This document shows, one piece after another, positions 14,947 to 25,045 of a stretch of 64,000 nt of DNA. The notes under the pieces are model-generated. The model was not told the DNA's origin. It saw nothing but the letters and a program-made list of their open reading frames with translations, and ran no database searches. Made by a program: the position numbers and the translations under genes. Every line of letters begins with the position of its first letter. Positions within the stretch are counted from its first letter, which is position 1. The DNA is from Actinomycetes bacterium (GTDB taxonomy: Bacteria; Actinomycetota; Actinomycetes; Streptosporangiales; Streptosporangiaceae): NCBI GenBank assembly GCA_021793235.1, contig JAJYTD010000018.1, forward strand, positions 1 to 64,000, read 5' to 3'.

Positions 14947-15768
14947 TCAGGCTGATGGATCCCGTTCGCCGAGGGTCGGCCCGTGGTAGAACTCCGCCAC
15001 GCGCTCGTTGCGCGGCACCTCGGGGAACGTGGGAGCGTGCGCACCCGGCACGTCGTCCTCCCCTGCCAGGTCCGCTCGCACCTTCAGGGACCGTAGCCGG
15101 GCCTTCACGTCCGTACGCAGCTGGGGCAGCATCGCGTAGAGCTTGTCGCCGGGGCACAGCGTGGCGTTGTAGTCGCGGTGTCCGACAATGGCCGTCGCAG
15201 GATCCAGGCCGTAGGTCGCACAGAGCCATAAGCACGTGTCGATGAGCGCGTCCATCAGGGCTTTCGGTGGCGCGTCCGAAGCGTAGGTGCCCTCGCTCTC
15301 GATACCGATGGCGTGCGAGTTGTGGTTGGCCGTGTGCGCACCGACCACATGTTTGCGGTTGCGGATGGACGACAGTGATCTGTTCCGGCCCTCCATAATG
15401 TGCCCGCCTCGGCTGATGGTGAGCTGCTGGCCCATGTCGCTCCAACCGTTGTTGTACATATGGTGATACTGAATGGTCCTGGACAGCGCTGCGGCGTGGC
15501 TCGCCGAGTAATCCGTGCTATTGGATGTGGCGGTGTGGTGTACGACGATGCGATCAGGCCCCGTGGACAGGACTTGGGCGGCTGTTCTCGGCGGCCTCGC
15601 TCCCCAGTCGGCCCGGGTGTACACGTGGGGCTCCCCGGCCGCGAGTGCGCCGCCCGCGGTAACAATGTCGATCGCGCCCCCGAGGAGCGCACCGCCCGCA
15701 GCAAAAGCGGCACCACGCAGAGCAGTCCTGCGGGTCACATGCGATTCACACGGGTTCGGAGTGGACAT
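14947..15768 (-). CDS. Tat-exported N-acetylmuramoyl-L-alanine amidase (PGRP type)
   Basis: The start is the ATG at 15768, giving 273 residues. Upstream open frame to 16149 overlaps rplI and is a shadow. Residues 13-40 are a twin-arginine signal: T-R-R-T-A-L-R-G-A followed by A-A-G-G-A-L-L-G-G. The amidase_2/PGRP domain has R-A-D-W-G-A-R-P-P, the zinc His in I-V-V-H-H-T-A, and the later zinc residues in G-H-R-D-Y-N-A-T-L-C-P-G. It would cleave the bond between muramic acid and the stem peptide outside the membrane. It is separated from rplI by a strong terminator. Confidence 0.93.
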   Translation of the reverse strand: MSTPNPCESHVTRRTALRGAAFAAGGALLGGAIDIVTAGGALAAGEPHVYTRADWGARPPRTAAQVLSTGPDRIVVHHTATSNSTDYSASHAAALSRTIQYHHMYNNGWSDMGQQLTISRGGHIMEGRNRSLSSIRNRKHVVGAHTANHNSHAIGIESEGTYASDAPPKALMDALIDTCLWLCATYGLDPATAIVGHRDYNATLCPGDKLYAMLPQLRTDVKARLRSLKVRADLAGEDDVPGAHAPTFPEVPRNERVAEFYHGPTLGERDPSA

Positions 15769-15890
15769 ACCGGCCTCATCCTTCCTGTGGAGCAACAGGC
15801 CTACGGGACACGATAAGTTACAAATAGTGATCAAATAGTCACCATTGGTGGCACGGCGTGTCCTGATCGGCATGCAAAGACCGGCATGAC

Positions 15891-15931
15891 AAGGAACGGC
15901 CCCGCCCTCACAGAGGGCGGGGCCGTTCCTT
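15891..15931. terminator. Strong terminator after rplI
   Basis: The 19-bp perfect arms 15891-15909 and 15913-15931 flank a 3-nt loop. The site lies 20 bp beyond the rplI stop on the minus strand. It ends the rpsF-ssb-rpsR-rplI operon before the amidase gene. Confidence 0.85.
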
Positions 15932-15952
15932 TCCGTTCGAAGCCGTACTTGC

Positions 15953-16399
15953 CTAGGCGCCGACGACCTCCAGCGAGATCGTGGCCGAAACCTCGGGGTG
16001 GAGGCGGATCTCGACCTTGTGGTCACCCACGGCCTTGATCGGGTTGCGGATCTGGATCCGGCGCTTGTCGACCTCGGGGCCGCCGGACGCCTTGACGGCC
16101 TCGGCGACGTCTGCCGCCGTGACGGAGCCGAACAGGCGGCCCCCTTCACCGGCGCGCTGCCGCAGCGTGACGCTCAGCGCACCAAGCTGGCCGGCGACCT
16201 GCTTGGCATCGTCCAAGCTGCGGATATCGCGAGCGGCACGGGCACGACGGATCGAATCGATCTGCTTCTGGCCGCCACGTGTCCACCGGATGGCGAACCC
16301 GCGCGGGAGCAGGTAGTTGCGGCCGTAGCCGTCCTTCACCTCGACGACATCGCCCGGGGCACCGAGACCATTGACCTCGTGGGTCAAAATCAGCTTCAC
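15953..16399 (-). CDS. rplI: Ribosomal protein bL9
   Basis: This is a 148-residue large-subunit protein. The N-terminal domain has the family start [13 protein letters not shown] and [17 protein letters not shown] long linker helix and a C-terminal domain with G-R-L-F-G-S-V-T follow. It is the last gene of the rpsF-ssb-rpsR-rplI operon, 26 bp after rpsR. Full length. Confidence 0.98.
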   Translation of the reverse strand: MKLILTHEVNGLGAPGDVVEVKDGYGRNYLLPRGFAIRWTRGGQKQIDSIRRARAARDIRSLDDAKQVAGQLGALSVTLRQRAGEGGRLFGSVTAADVAEAVKASGGPEVDKRRIQIRNPIKAVGDHKVEIRLHPEVSATISLEVVGA

Positions 16400-16425
16400 G
16401 ACTAAACCTCCCTCGGAATTCCCCG

Positions 16426-16662
16426 TTAGCGAGCGGTACTGGTGTAGGGCAGCAGCGCCATCTCGCGGGCGCTTTTGATCGCCGTCGCGACATCACGCTG
16501 GTGCTGCGTGCAGTTCCCCGTCACCCGACGCGCGCGGATCTTGCCGCGGTCGGAGATGAACTTACGCAGCAGGGTCGTGTCCTTGTAGTCGATGTAGGAC
16601 AGCTTCTCCTGACAGAACAGGCAAACCTTCTTCTTGGGCTTGCGTGCTGCCGGCTTCGCCAT
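16426..16662 (-). CDS. rpsR: Ribosomal protein bS18
   Basis: This 78-residue small-subunit protein has K-K-V-C-L-F-C near the start, then [11 protein letters not shown] and the S18 signature [11 protein letters not shown]. Keeping C-x-x-C and a later Cys makes this the cysteine-containing (potentially zinc-binding) form. It lies between ssb and rplI. A short GC-rich hairpin at about 16684-16700 sits in the ssb-rpsR gap. Confidence 0.97.
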   Translation of the reverse strand: MAKPAARKPKKKVCLFCQEKLSYIDYKDTTLLRKFISDRGKIRARRVTGNCTQHQRDVATAIKSAREMALLPYTSTAR

Positions 16663-16740
16663 CGTGGTGCTCCTTTACAAGAGCCCCGGATGATCCGGGG
16701 ATGGTCAATCGGACAGAATTGGACGTCGTTTCCAGTGGTG

Positions 16741-17304
16741 CTAGAAGGGCGGTTCGTCGGAGAATCCGCCGCCGAAGCCGCCACCGCCGTTGTTGGTCGC
16801 CCACGGGTCGTCGGCGGGAGGACCGGAACGGCCGCCTTGGGCGCCGCCGTATCCACCGCTGGCACCCCCCTGGTTGCCGTAGCCTCCGCCACCCTGGGTG
16901 CCGCCGAAGCCGCCACCGAAACCGCCCTGGCCTCCCTGGCGCTGCACCTTGGTCACCTTCGCGGTGGCGCTGCGCAGCGCGGGGCCGACCTCGTCGACAT
17001 CGATCTCGAAGACGGTGCGCTTCTCGCCTTCCTTGGTCTCATACGACCGCTGCTTGAGTCGGCCCTGCACGATCACGCGCATACCGCGCTGCAGACTTTC
17101 GGCCACGTTCTCCGCGTACTGCCGCCAGACAGAGCAGGTGAGGAACATGGACTCGCCATCTCTCCACTCGCCGCTCTGGCGATCGAATACCCGCGGGGTA
17201 GAGGCCACGCGGAAGTTCGCGACCGCGGCCCCGCTGGGAGTGAATCGCAGTTCAGGGTCGTCGACGAGGTTGCCGACGAGCGTGATCTGAGTTTCGCCTG
17301 CCAT
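16741..17304 (-). CDS. ssb: Single-stranded DNA-binding protein
   Basis: This 187-residue protein has an OB fold in residues 1-115 ([18 protein letters not shown]). A Gly/Gln-rich flexible region follows. The acidic tip S-D-E-P-P-F contacts replication and repair partners. The gene sits between rpsF and rpsR, the conserved location. It protects single-stranded DNA at the fork and in recombination. Confidence 0.97.
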   Translation of the reverse strand: MAGETQITLVGNLVDDPELRFTPSGAAVANFRVASTPRVFDRQSGEWRDGESMFLTCSVWRQYAENVAESLQRGMRVIVQGRLKQRSYETKEGEKRTVFEIDVDEVGPALRSATAKVTKVQRQGGQGGFGGGFGGTQGGGGYGNQGGASGGYGGAQGGRSGPPADDPWATNNGGGGFGGGFSDEPPF

Positions 17305-17369
17305 GGGTTGGCTCCGGGGGTTGAAGTAGTCGGACCAAGCGTGGTTTCCAGACGTCGACGCTGGGCGCG

Positions 17370-17666
17370 TCAGCGCCCCTCGGGACGGAGAACCTTGGTG
17401 CGCAGGACGGCCTCGGTAAGGCTGAGCTGGCGGTCCAGCTCCTTGACCGTAGCGGGCTTCGCAGTGAGGTCGATCACCGCGTAGATGCCGTCGGAGTTCT
17501 TGGCGATGTCGTAGGAGAGGCGGCGCTTCCCCCAGACGTCGACCTTCTCGACCGAGCCGCCGTCGTTGCGGACGACCGCCAGGAACTGCTCCAGCGACGG
17601 GGAAACCGTACGCTCATCAAGGCTGGGGTCGAGGATGACCATGACTTCGTAACGACGCATAGACAT
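17370..17666 (-). CDS. rpsF: Ribosomal protein bS6
   Basis: The product is 98 residues from the ATG at 17666, which is placed 5 nt behind AGGAGG. A frame open to 17753 overlaps the upstream gene end and has no homology. The S6 features are [24 protein letters not shown] and A-V-L-R-T-K-V-L. It is the first ribosomal gene of the rpsF-ssb-rpsR-rplI operon. Confidence 0.97.
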   Translation of the reverse strand: MSMRRYEVMVILDPSLDERTVSPSLEQFLAVVRNDGGSVEKVDVWGKRRLSYDIAKNSDGIYAVIDLTAKPATVKELDRQLSLTEAVLRTKVLRPEGR

Positions 17667-17749
17667 TCGTACCTCCTCTGGACTGTCGCGGCCATGGTCT
17701 TTCCATGGCAGGAGGGATTGATCCAGACGAAGGCCAAGGCTACCAGCCG

Positions 17750-19111
17750 TCACCCCCCGGAATCAGCGTTTCTCAGGCAATCCGCGACCGTGAGGACGCA
17801 GACCCCGAGCACAGTGGCCGGCCGTCCCAGTGCGACCGCCGCATAGCCGCCGGGTCCAAGGCCACCGGAGACCCCCTCGGCCTGCAGAGTGATATACAGC
17901 AGGTGCTGCCAGATACCGAAGAAGTACCCGATCTCCGCGAGCTGCCACAGCCCGAAGGCCACGGCGGTGCCCCAGAACGGCACGGTACGCGGCCAGGCCA
18001 ACGCGGCCAGGGGAATCAGCCAGAGCACGAACTGCGGCGACCAGACCTTGTTCGTGACCACGAACGCCGCCACCACCAGGAAGACCAGCTGCTCCGGCCG
18101 GGGCGGACGGCGGGCGGCCACCCCCAGCACCGCGATACCGGCGCAGGCCACGGCCAACGCGACCATGCCGGTAAGGTTGACCAGGTCCCTGTTTCCCGCG
18201 TCGAACAGCCCGAAGCTGCCCAACACGTAGTACGCGGACCCCCAGTCGACCACCCGTTCCCGGCTGAACCGGAAGAAGGTCGCCCACCCTTCCGGGGCCG
18301 CGAGGTAGACGGGCAGATTCACTGCGGTCCACGCGATGGCCGCTCCGCCGAGCGGACGGAGAAAGTCTCCAGCGGTGAAACCACCCTCCTTGCGCAGGCA
18401 TTCCCGGATCGCCAGCACCAGTAGGGGGCCGAACACAAGGAAGGGATAGAACTTCGCGGCGGTTGCCAGGCCGATGAACGCGCCGCCCGCCCATTGCCGC
18501 CCGCGGGCCAGGCAGAGGAGCCCTCCCGCCAGCAGAGCGGCCGCGAGCAGGTCCCAGTTGATGTAGGCGGTCAGGAACGCGGCCGGGGCCACAGCGGTGA
18601 AGCCGCCCGCCAGCAGAGCGGCCTTCCGGTCGAAAGGTCGGCCCTCGGCGCTGATCCCGCCGTGCCCGGCCAGCAGACCCGTGTTCACCGCCACAACGAC
18701 CAGACAGGCACCCAGTACCAGGGCGGTGAGATCGAAGTAGCCGGACGCACGGGTCTGCTCATCCGGCAGCCAGGCGACCGCCCGTGCGATGACGTGCATC
18801 AAGCCGCCGATCAGAACGGGGTACTCGACCGGCCGTTCGAGATAGGGAAGCACACCCGTGTCCAGGCCATCGCGGAAGTACAGCGGGAAGATGTCGCTGT
18901 AGCAGCCGTATTCGTGCTGACGGCCTGCGGACAGCCAGCCGCCGCCGAACCGGCACGGGATCTTCACCAGGTAGCCGAGGACGGCACCGGCCAGTGCCAG
19001 AGCCACGAGCTCGATCCACGGCTGCCGGCGCGTGCCCGTGAAACGCCGCGTGCCGGCGACGCGGACGTCACCGGCACGCAGCAGTCCGGAATCACCGGAC
19101 GTGGAGTTCAC
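17750..19111 (-). CDS. GT87-family (DUF2029) membrane glycosyltransferase
   Basis: This 453-residue protein has about ten membrane helices. The acidic residues after helix 1 ([10 protein letters not shown]) and the E-Y-P-V-L motif match the GT-C fold of the DUF2029/GT87 family. Those enzymes use polyprenyl-phosphate mannose as donor in actinobacteria. The exact acceptor is unknown; a cell-envelope mannan or lipoglycan is likely. It lies 57 bp after the PBP gene and 83 bp before rpsF, all leftward, an order known from Streptomyces. Confidence 0.88.
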   Translation of the reverse strand: MNSTSGDSGLLRAGDVRVAGTRRFTGTRRQPWIELVALALAGAVLGYLVKIPCRFGGGWLSAGRQHEYGCYSDIFPLYFRDGLDTGVLPYLERPVEYPVLIGGLMHVIARAVAWLPDEQTRASGYFDLTALVLGACLVVVAVNTGLLAGHGGISAEGRPFDRKAALLAGGFTAVAPAAFLTAYINWDLLAAALLAGGLLCLARGRQWAGGAFIGLATAAKFYPFLVFGPLLVLAIRECLRKEGGFTAGDFLRPLGGAAIAWTAVNLPVYLAAPEGWATFFRFSRERVVDWGSAYYVLGSFGLFDAGNRDLVNLTGMVALAVACAGIAVLGVAARRPPRPEQLVFLVVAAFVVTNKVWSPQFVLWLIPLAALAWPRTVPFWGTAVAFGLWQLAEIGYFFGIWQHLLYITLQAEGVSGGLGPGGYAAVALGRPATVLGVCVLTVADCLRNADSGG

Positions 19112-19168
19112 CGCACTCCTTCACACATCTCTTAGCTGCCAGGGATGGAGCGGGCGGCTTGACCGAGG

Positions 19169-21748
19169 TCAGTCGTCCCGCCCCGGAAAGAAATCGGGGC
19201 CTCCTGGACGATCTGGTCCCCCCGGGTCATCCGGCTCGCAGTCCTCGCCGAAGGCTCCGCAGTCATCGCCCGGATTCGGCGGCGACATTTCCGGCGGGCT
19301 CAACGACGGGTCCGGGGACTCCTCGGGCTCCTCGGGCTGCTCGATGCTGGGTTCGTCGCTCGACTCCGAGAACTCCTCTTCTTCGTCCTCCGGGCTGGCC
19401 GAGGGGGACGGAAGGTAGTTCAGCTCATCGCCCTTCCAGACCGGTTCGCGGAACGACTCGTGCTCCTGGCCCTCCATCGCCTTGGTCATGAAGGTACGCC
19501 AGACCTTGGCCGAGCTCGTACCACCGTAGACGTCCTGGACACCGGGGATCACCAGCTGCTCGCCGTCGGTGCGGCTCAGCCCCACCGCCGTGGACAATTG
19601 TGGAGTGAACCCGACGAACCAGGCCGACTTCGCACTGTTGGAGGTACCGGTCTTGCCGGCGACCGGGCGGCCATCGGGCAGGGCGGCCTCCTCGCCACCG
19701 CCGTCCTCGATCACCTGGGTCATGGCATAGGTCGCGTCGGCCGCGGTGTCAGCGCTGAACGCCCGTGTTCCGGACTCGAGTTTGTCGGCGTCGTTGGGGA
19801 CCAGTTCCTCACCGTTGGCGTCGACGACCTTGGTCACCATGTGCTGGGGCATGTGAACGCCGTCATTGGCGAATGTGGAGAATCCCGCCGCCTGGTCCAG
19901 CGCGGTGACGCGGTAGGTGCCCAGCGCGATGTTGGGCCCCATCTCCGCGCTCTCGAACCGGTTCTCCGGAATCCCCGACGCCTTTGCCGTGTCCACCACC
20001 GCCGCCGGCGTGGTCTCGATGGCGAGCTGCACGTAGCTGGTGTTGACCGAATGCGCGGTCGATTGGACGAGGTCGACGTCGCCCCAGTCCCTGTTGCTGT
20101 CGTTTTGGATCGGCTCCCCGACACCCTCGAACTCCTGGGGTGAGGAGCCGTCGAACACGCTCCGCAAACCGATGCCCTGCTCCAGGCCCGTCGCGAGCAC
20201 ATAGGGCTTGAACGCCGAACCCGCCTGCGCGTCGGTGTCGATGGAGTTGTTGGGATCGCTCGTGAAGTCGTCGCCGCCGTGGAACGCCTTGACCTCGCCG
20301 GTCTTCGGGTCCACCGCGGCCAGTCCGAAGACGGTCTCCTCCGGCATATCGTCACCCAGCGCCTCCTCGAAGGCGCTGTCGGCGGCGTCCATGAGCTTCT
20401 TGTCGAGCGAGGTCTCCACCTGGTAGCCGCCGGTCGAGATCTGGCCGGCGTCGAGGTCGTACCTCTTCTCCAGCTCCTTTCGGACCGCGGTCATGATGTA
20501 GCCCTTGTAGCCGTCGAGGTTCTCCCCGGGGGAGTACGCCTGGACCTCGGGGAACTCGAGCTTGTCGGCCTCCTCCTGGCTGATGCCGTGGTCCGGGTTC
20601 TCCTTGTGCATTTCGACCATGCCGTCGACGGCGTACTGCCAACGATCGTGAAGAATCTCCTCCATCTTGGAGCCTTCCTCCACGTTCTCGAAATTGCCCG
20701 GCTGCTGGATGATCGCGCCGATGAACGCGCCCTCGGCCGCTTCGAGGTCCTCGACGTCCTTGCCGAAGTAGGCCTGGGACGCGGCCTGCACACCGTAGGC
20801 GTTGCGGCCGAAGTAGATGGTGTTGAGGTACTTCTCCAGGATCTCGTCGGGCTCCATGAGCTGGCCCGCCTTGATCGAGATCAGGATCTCGTTGAACTTG
20901 CGGGTGTAGCTGCGTTCCTGGGAGAGACCTGCGTAGTAGTTCCGCGCCATCTGCTGGGTGATGGTGGAACCGCCGCCGGCCGACCCGCCCGAGAGCACCG
21001 CACGCATAGTGCCGGCGACCGAGATTCCGGGCTCCTCATAGAAGTTGCGCTGCTCGGAACCGAGTACGCCGTTGATCACGCTGTCGGGGATCTGCTCGCG
21101 ATCCACTATGACGCGGTTGATCTCGCCGGTCGTGACCGCCTCCTCGCCGTCGACATAGGAGATGCTGGTCGCCGACAACGTAGCGGCGTCCTGCTCGTCC
21201 AGTGTCCTGGGGTCGGGTGTCCTGGCGTAGGCGATGCCGATGACGGCCACTCCGGCCACGAACAGGAGCGCGCACACCACCAGGAACGGCTTCCATACCT
21301 TGGCGAAGAAGCGCTTGACCGGGCCGCGGTCGTCGAAATCATCGTCCCTGCCGCCTCTGCCGCGGGACGGTGGTCTGCGCCGCCCGTTCGCGGCCCTGCG
21401 TGTGCCGCCCTCGGCACGCGCGCTGTGTGTGCTGCCGCGGCGCCCGCCGTCGCGTTCTGGCGGTCGGCGCCGCCCGCCTTCGCGCGCCCTTTCAGAACGC
21501 GCCTCCTGTGGTCGGTCACCGCGCGATCGGTCACCGCGCGACCGCGCACCTTCGGGGCGTCGGCGCGGGGGGCGCTCATCGTCCCAGAAACCGCCGCTGT
21601 CGTCTTCTCTCGCCCTGCGGCGACCGGCAGCGCGTTCGTCCCCGGCTGGGCCACCGGCCCGGCGCCTGCCGCCGTTGCCGCGTGCGTCATCGGCCGGGCC
21701 ACCGGCCCGGCGACGTCCGCCTGCGCTCCGTCGTCTTTCGGTACTCAC
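19169..21748 (-). CDS. Bifunctional class A penicillin-binding protein
   Basis: This 859-residue protein has three parts. A cytoplasmic Arg-rich tail of about 145 residues precedes a membrane helix at about 153-173. The GT51 transglycosylase has E-Q-R-N-F-Y-E-E-P-G and G-G-S-T-I-T-Q-Q-M-A-R-N-Y. The transpeptidase has S-A-F-K (acyl Ser), S-V-N and G-K-T-G-T-S. The last 75 residues are an acidic Pro/Ser/Glu tail outside the cell. It polymerises and cross-links peptidoglycan. No PASTA repeats are present. It heads the leftward run into the GT87 gene and rpsF. Confidence 0.95.
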   Translation of the reverse strand: MSTERRRSAGGRRRAGGPADDARGNGGRRRAGGPAGDERAAGRRRAREDDSGGFWDDERPPRRRPEGARSRGDRSRGDRPQEARSERAREGGRRRPPERDGGRRGSTHSARAEGGTRRAANGRRRPPSRGRGGRDDDFDDRGPVKRFFAKVWKPFLVVCALLFVAGVAVIGIAYARTPDPRTLDEQDAATLSATSISYVDGEEAVTTGEINRVIVDREQIPDSVINGVLGSEQRNFYEEPGISVAGTMRAVLSGGSAGGGSTITQQMARNYYAGLSQERSYTRKFNEILISIKAGQLMEPDEILEKYLNTIYFGRNAYGVQAASQAYFGKDVEDLEAAEGAFIGAIIQQPGNFENVEEGSKMEEILHDRWQYAVDGMVEMHKENPDHGISQEEADKLEFPEVQAYSPGENLDGYKGYIMTAVRKELEKRYDLDAGQISTGGYQVETSLDKKLMDAADSAFEEALGDDMPEETVFGLAAVDPKTGEVKAFHGGDDFTSDPNNSIDTDAQAGSAFKPYVLATGLEQGIGLRSVFDGSSPQEFEGVGEPIQNDSNRDWGDVDLVQSTAHSVNTSYVQLAIETTPAAVVDTAKASGIPENRFESAEMGPNIALGTYRVTALDQAAGFSTFANDGVHMPQHMVTKVVDANGEELVPNDADKLESGTRAFSADTAADATYAMTQVIEDGGGEEAALPDGRPVAGKTGTSNSAKSAWFVGFTPQLSTAVGLSRTDGEQLVIPGVQDVYGGTSSAKVWRTFMTKAMEGQEHESFREPVWKGDELNYLPSPSASPEDEEEEFSESSDEPSIEQPEEPEESPDPSLSPPEMSPPNPGDDCGAFGEDCEPDDPGGPDRPGGPDFFPGRDD

Positions 21749-22691
21749 GCGTCCTCGTTTGCCTCTCAGCGGCCGATCGGCCTTGACTCGGGTAGGAGGT
21801 GGTACGGATCCCTTGGGGTACGGTTCCGGCTAAGGTCGACTGATTCGGATGTCGGGCACCGGGGATTTGGAGGTGCCTATCCGTCTCTTTCATAGGATGC
21901 CCCACGGGGTCGTGAGGTTTTCGACCATGCCGGAGACCTTCTCCGCTCCTTCCTCCCACCAGCGTCTGGCTGGACTTCCTGGACGAAAACTCTGAGGCCG
22001 ACCCGATCGATCGAACGGCCCGTCGGCCTGGGCTCCTGTGCCGCGCCGGGCCCTGGTACGCGAGACGGCACCGGAAGGCGGTCACGCGCGAAGCACTCGC
22101 CACGGTAGGACCGGGGGTCCTATAACACAACCCAATGCGTGAGCGTAGCGCCGAAACGCTTTGTAGATCACGTTCGGCTACCGCTTGGCCGTGAATGACA
22201 GGGTACGGCTTTCGCGGTACCCGTGGGGGGCCACCCGGAAGAAGTCCGAGCGGCTGTGGATGAGCGCAGGTCACCCGCTACGCGACTACGCAGATTCGAG
22301 TTGTTCCGCCCCTCACGGACTGTCATCCGGTGTTAGAAAGGCAACACGGCAGCTTTATACCACCGCGATATAGTCACAATCGGGCAAAGCACGCATTGTT
22401 TCATGTTCTTCTCTGTTCAGGAATGAGCGGGAACAGAACCGGCACGAGCGAAGCTGACGGGTACAGGACGACTGAGGCTTCGAGTCAGCTCGGAGACGGG
22501 AGTGGCGCTGCGCCCGGCACACGGACTCCTCCGATGCGCGCATCGGTAGGACCGCGCCGTTCCCGGCGGGGTGGTTCGCCTCCCGGCCATCAGTTGTGAA
22601 CGGCGGTCTCGGCACCGGGGCCGCCGCCGAACGGCGCCGATCCGGACGCGCCGTGGATTCCAAGTCAGCAGACCAGAAGGAGCAAGGGCCA
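21749..22691. other. Gene-poor divergent region between the PBP and ino1
   Basis: No frame in these 940 bp looks like a real protein; the open frames are Arg/Ser-rich with no family match. Several short hairpins are present, for example GGGTAC (22201-22206) with GTACCC (22217-22222). An AT-rich patch at about 22355-22375 could hold a promoter for ino1, with a leader of about 300 nt. A PadR-type regulator often found here in Streptomyces is absent. Confidence 0.6.
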
Positions 22692-23771
22692 ATGGGTTCG
22701 GTACGCGTAGCCGTGGTGGGCGTAGGAAACTGTGCGGCGTCGCTCGTCCAGGGCGTCCATTACTACTCGGACGCCGATCCCGAGAGCCGGGTTCCCGGGC
22801 TCATGCACGTGCAGTTCGGCCCGTATCACGTACGGGACGTGGAATTCGTCGCGGCGTTCGACGTGGACGCGAAGAAGGTCGGCCACGACCTCGCCGACGC
22901 GATCGGCGCCAGCGAGAACAACACGATCAAGATCTGCGACGTCCCCCCGACCGGCGTCACGGTGCAACGCGGCCCCACGTTCGACGGCCTGGGCACCTAC
23001 TACCAGCAGAGCATCGAAGAGTCCGCCGATGACGCCGTCGATGTCGTCGCTGCCCTGAAAGCGGCCAAAGCCGACGTCCTGGTGTCCTACCTCCCGGTGG
23101 GGTCCGAAGAGGCCGACCGCTTCTACGCGCAGTGCGCCATCGACGCCGGAGTCGGCTTCGTCAACGCGCTTCCCGTGTTCATCGCATCCGACCCCGAGTG
23201 GGCGGAGAAGTTCACCAGGGCCGGCGTACCGATCGTGGGCGACGACATCAAATCCCAGGTGGGCGCGACCATCACCCATCGGGTGCTGTCGAAGCTGTTC
23301 GAGGACCGCGGCGTCGTCGTGGATCGCACGTACCAGCTGAACTTCGGCGGGAACATGGATTTCATGAACATGCTGGAGCGTGAGCGGCTGGAATCCAAGA
23401 AGATCTCCAAGACCCAGTCGGTCACCTCGCAGATCCCGCACGAGCTCAACGCCGGCTCCGTGCACATCGGGCCCTCGGACCACGTGCCGTGGCTGGACGA
23501 CCGCAAATGGGCCTATATCCGCCTCGAAGGCCGTGCCTTCGGTGACGTACCGCTGAACCTTGAGTACAAACTCGAGGTGTGGGACTCCCCCAACTCCGCC
23601 GGGATCATCATCGACGCGATCCGCGCCACCAAGATCGCCAAGGACCGCGGCATCGGCGGCCCGATTCTGTCGGCCTCGTCCTACTTCATGAAGTCCCCGC
23701 CGGAGCAGTACAGCGACAGCGAAGCCCATGACCTGGTGGAGAAGTTCATCACCGGCGGAATCGAGCGGTAA
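22692..23771 (+). CDS. ino1: Inositol-3-phosphate synthase
   Basis: This 359-residue enzyme makes inositol-3-phosphate from glucose-6-phosphate using NAD, the first step to phosphatidylinositol and mycothiol. The NAD fold is [12 protein letters not shown]. Later motifs are [21 protein letters not shown], and N-F-G-G-N-M-D-F. The ATG at 22692 has AAGGAG 11 nt upstream. A longer frame from 22596 has no homology. A long palindrome at 23799 follows. Confidence 0.96.
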   Translation: MGSVRVAVVGVGNCAASLVQGVHYYSDADPESRVPGLMHVQFGPYHVRDVEFVAAFDVDAKKVGHDLADAIGASENNTIKICDVPPTGVTVQRGPTFDGLGTYYQQSIEESADDAVDVVAALKAAKADVLVSYLPVGSEEADRFYAQCAIDAGVGFVNALPVFIASDPEWAEKFTRAGVPIVGDDIKSQVGATITHRVLSKLFEDRGVVVDRTYQLNFGGNMDFMNMLERERLESKKISKTQSVTSQIPHELNAGSVHIGPSDHVPWLDDRKWAYIRLEGRAFGDVPLNLEYKLEVWDSPNSAGIIIDAIRATKIAKDRGIGGPILSASSYFMKSPPEQYSDSEAHDLVEKFITGGIER

Positions 23772-23798
23772 GCGCCCGGAGACGAAAAGCGCCGGCCT

Positions 23799-23850
23799 CG
23801 CCGCAAAGAGTGGAGGGGCCGCCCGGGCGGCCCCTCCACTCTTTGCGGCG
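23799..23850. terminator. 52-bp perfect palindrome after ino1
   Basis: Arms 23799-23824 and 23825-23850 are 26-bp exact complements with no spacer (centre CCCGGG). The palindrome begins 28 bp past the ino1 stop. RNA from either strand would fold to a very stable stem. A terminator role is likely from position, although no T tract follows. Confidence 0.75.
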
Positions 23851-24051
23851 GAACGCTTCCCCCGCTGGGGCGCGTCAGAGGTTGTCCGTCCAGTCCTGGA
23901 GGACAGGGCATTCTCGCTAAAGTGGTCAGTAGGCGTCACCGCCTACGGCGATACCGCTCGGATGCCCGTGGTGTGGGCGGGATGGATACCCCCATAAGAT
24001 GCCGATCCACAACAGCCGCCCGCCAACGGCAGAACAGGGCAAGAAGCTGCG

Positions 24052-24870
24052 ATGACCTACCCTCAGGACCCCAACCACCCCCCACAACCCGGGCCATATG
24101 GGCCCCAGGGCCCTCAGGGGCCGCCCCCGGGGACCGGCCCCCAATTCCCTCCGGGAACCGGTCCCCAGTACCCTCCGGGCTCCCAGCCCCCACACGAGCA
24201 CTGGCATCAGCAGGGGCCGCCTCTTGGTCCCCCCATGCAACCGCCGGCCCAGCCCCACGGAGGACCGCCCGGTTACGGGCCTCCGCCCGGAAACGGCGGC
24301 TATGGCCCACCACCGGGAGGAATGCCCCCGAACAAGCCGAAGGGCGGCGGCAGCTTCGGCATCGTCATGCTGTTCGTCATCGTGATCGTGGTGATCCTGC
24401 TGATCGCCGCCGTCGTCGGCGTCCTCATGTTCTCCTCTACCGAGGAGGGTGAGGGTGGCGCGTCCGCCCCCGGCCATGAGGAGGACTCCTCCGGGGAAGG
24501 TGTCGCCGCGGAAGGCCTGGAGGACTACGAGGGAGTCTGGGACGGCGAGCTCATCCAGTACGACGAGGACGACATCCCCTCCGGTACCTGGTCCGCTACG
24601 ATCACCGTGGAGGACGGCCAGATCCAGGCCATGGAGTACGGACTCGGCAACCTGGACGATGGCGAATGCACGTGGAGCCTGTTCGATGTGCAGGCCACCG
24701 ACACGGAGCTGTCCTTCTCCTACACCGTCGAAGACGACATCGACTGTGTTGACAATGGTGAAGTGACGATGGAGTACATCAGCAACGACAGTCTCGACAT
24801 CACGGTCACGAGCGTGATGGACTCCAGCGGGATCACGAACACCTCGGAGGGCACCCTGTCCCGCAAATAA
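24052..24870 (+). CDS. Pro/Gly-rich single-pass membrane protein
   Basis: This 272-residue protein has three parts. Residues 1-100 are a Pro/Gly/Gln-rich cytoplasmic region with repeated G-P-Q-x-P-P-G-T-G-P blocks. Residues about 103-128 form one membrane helix (I-V-M-L-F-V-I-V-I-V-V-I-L-L-I-A). An acidic linker leads to an external domain with Y-E-G-V-W-D-G-E-L-I-Q and two Cys, in G-E-C-T-W and I-D-C-V-D, that could form a disulfide. The architecture is common in actinobacterial surface proteins. No function is known. Confidence 0.8.
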   Translation: MTYPQDPNHPPQPGPYGPQGPQGPPPGTGPQFPPGTGPQYPPGSQPPHEHWHQQGPPLGPPMQPPAQPHGGPPGYGPPPGNGGYGPPPGGMPPNKPKGGGSFGIVMLFVIVIVVILLIAAVVGVLMFSSTEEGEGGASAPGHEEDSSGEGVAAEGLEDYEGVWDGELIQYDEDDIPSGTWSATITVEDGQIQAMEYGLGNLDDGECTWSLFDVQATDTELSFSYTVEDDIDCVDNGEVTMEYISNDSLDITVTSVMDSSGITNTSEGTLSRK

Positions 24871-24981
24871 CGGGGAGGGGTACCCACCGCACCCGAAAAT
24901 TCGACATGTCGGCAAAGCCGCTCGGCGATCCGGGGACATCTCAGCCAGGTCTGGACACGGCCCACGCGATCGGAGCGGACG

Positions 24982-25021
24982 CAGAGGATGGGAGCCGCGG
25001 TACCGCGGCTCCCATCCTCTG
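24982..25021. terminator. 40-bp perfect palindrome before the MFS gene
   Basis: Positions 24982-25021 are a spacer-free palindrome with centre GGTACC. It lies 112 bp past the stop of the gene ending at 24870 and 25 bp before the GTG of the MFS gene. A terminator for the upstream transcript is most likely. Its closeness to the next start means it could also affect expression of the transporter. Confidence 0.65.
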
Positions 25022-25045
25022 TCCGAAGGCCCATACGCTTACCCC

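Noticed and set aside
15769-16149. Upstream extension of the amidase frame
   Set aside because: It overlaps the terminator and rplI; the twin-arginine signal fixes the start at 15768.
21687-22274. 195-codon minus-strand frame that could have been the missing PadR regulator
   Set aside because: Its translation is Arg/Ser/Pro-rich, lacks a helix-turn-helix pattern, and overlaps the PBP start.
24052-24350. Possible CRISPR or tandem repeat array
   Set aside because: The repeats are codon-level Pro/Gly repetition inside a coding frame, with no spacers. No CRISPR array was seen in the window.
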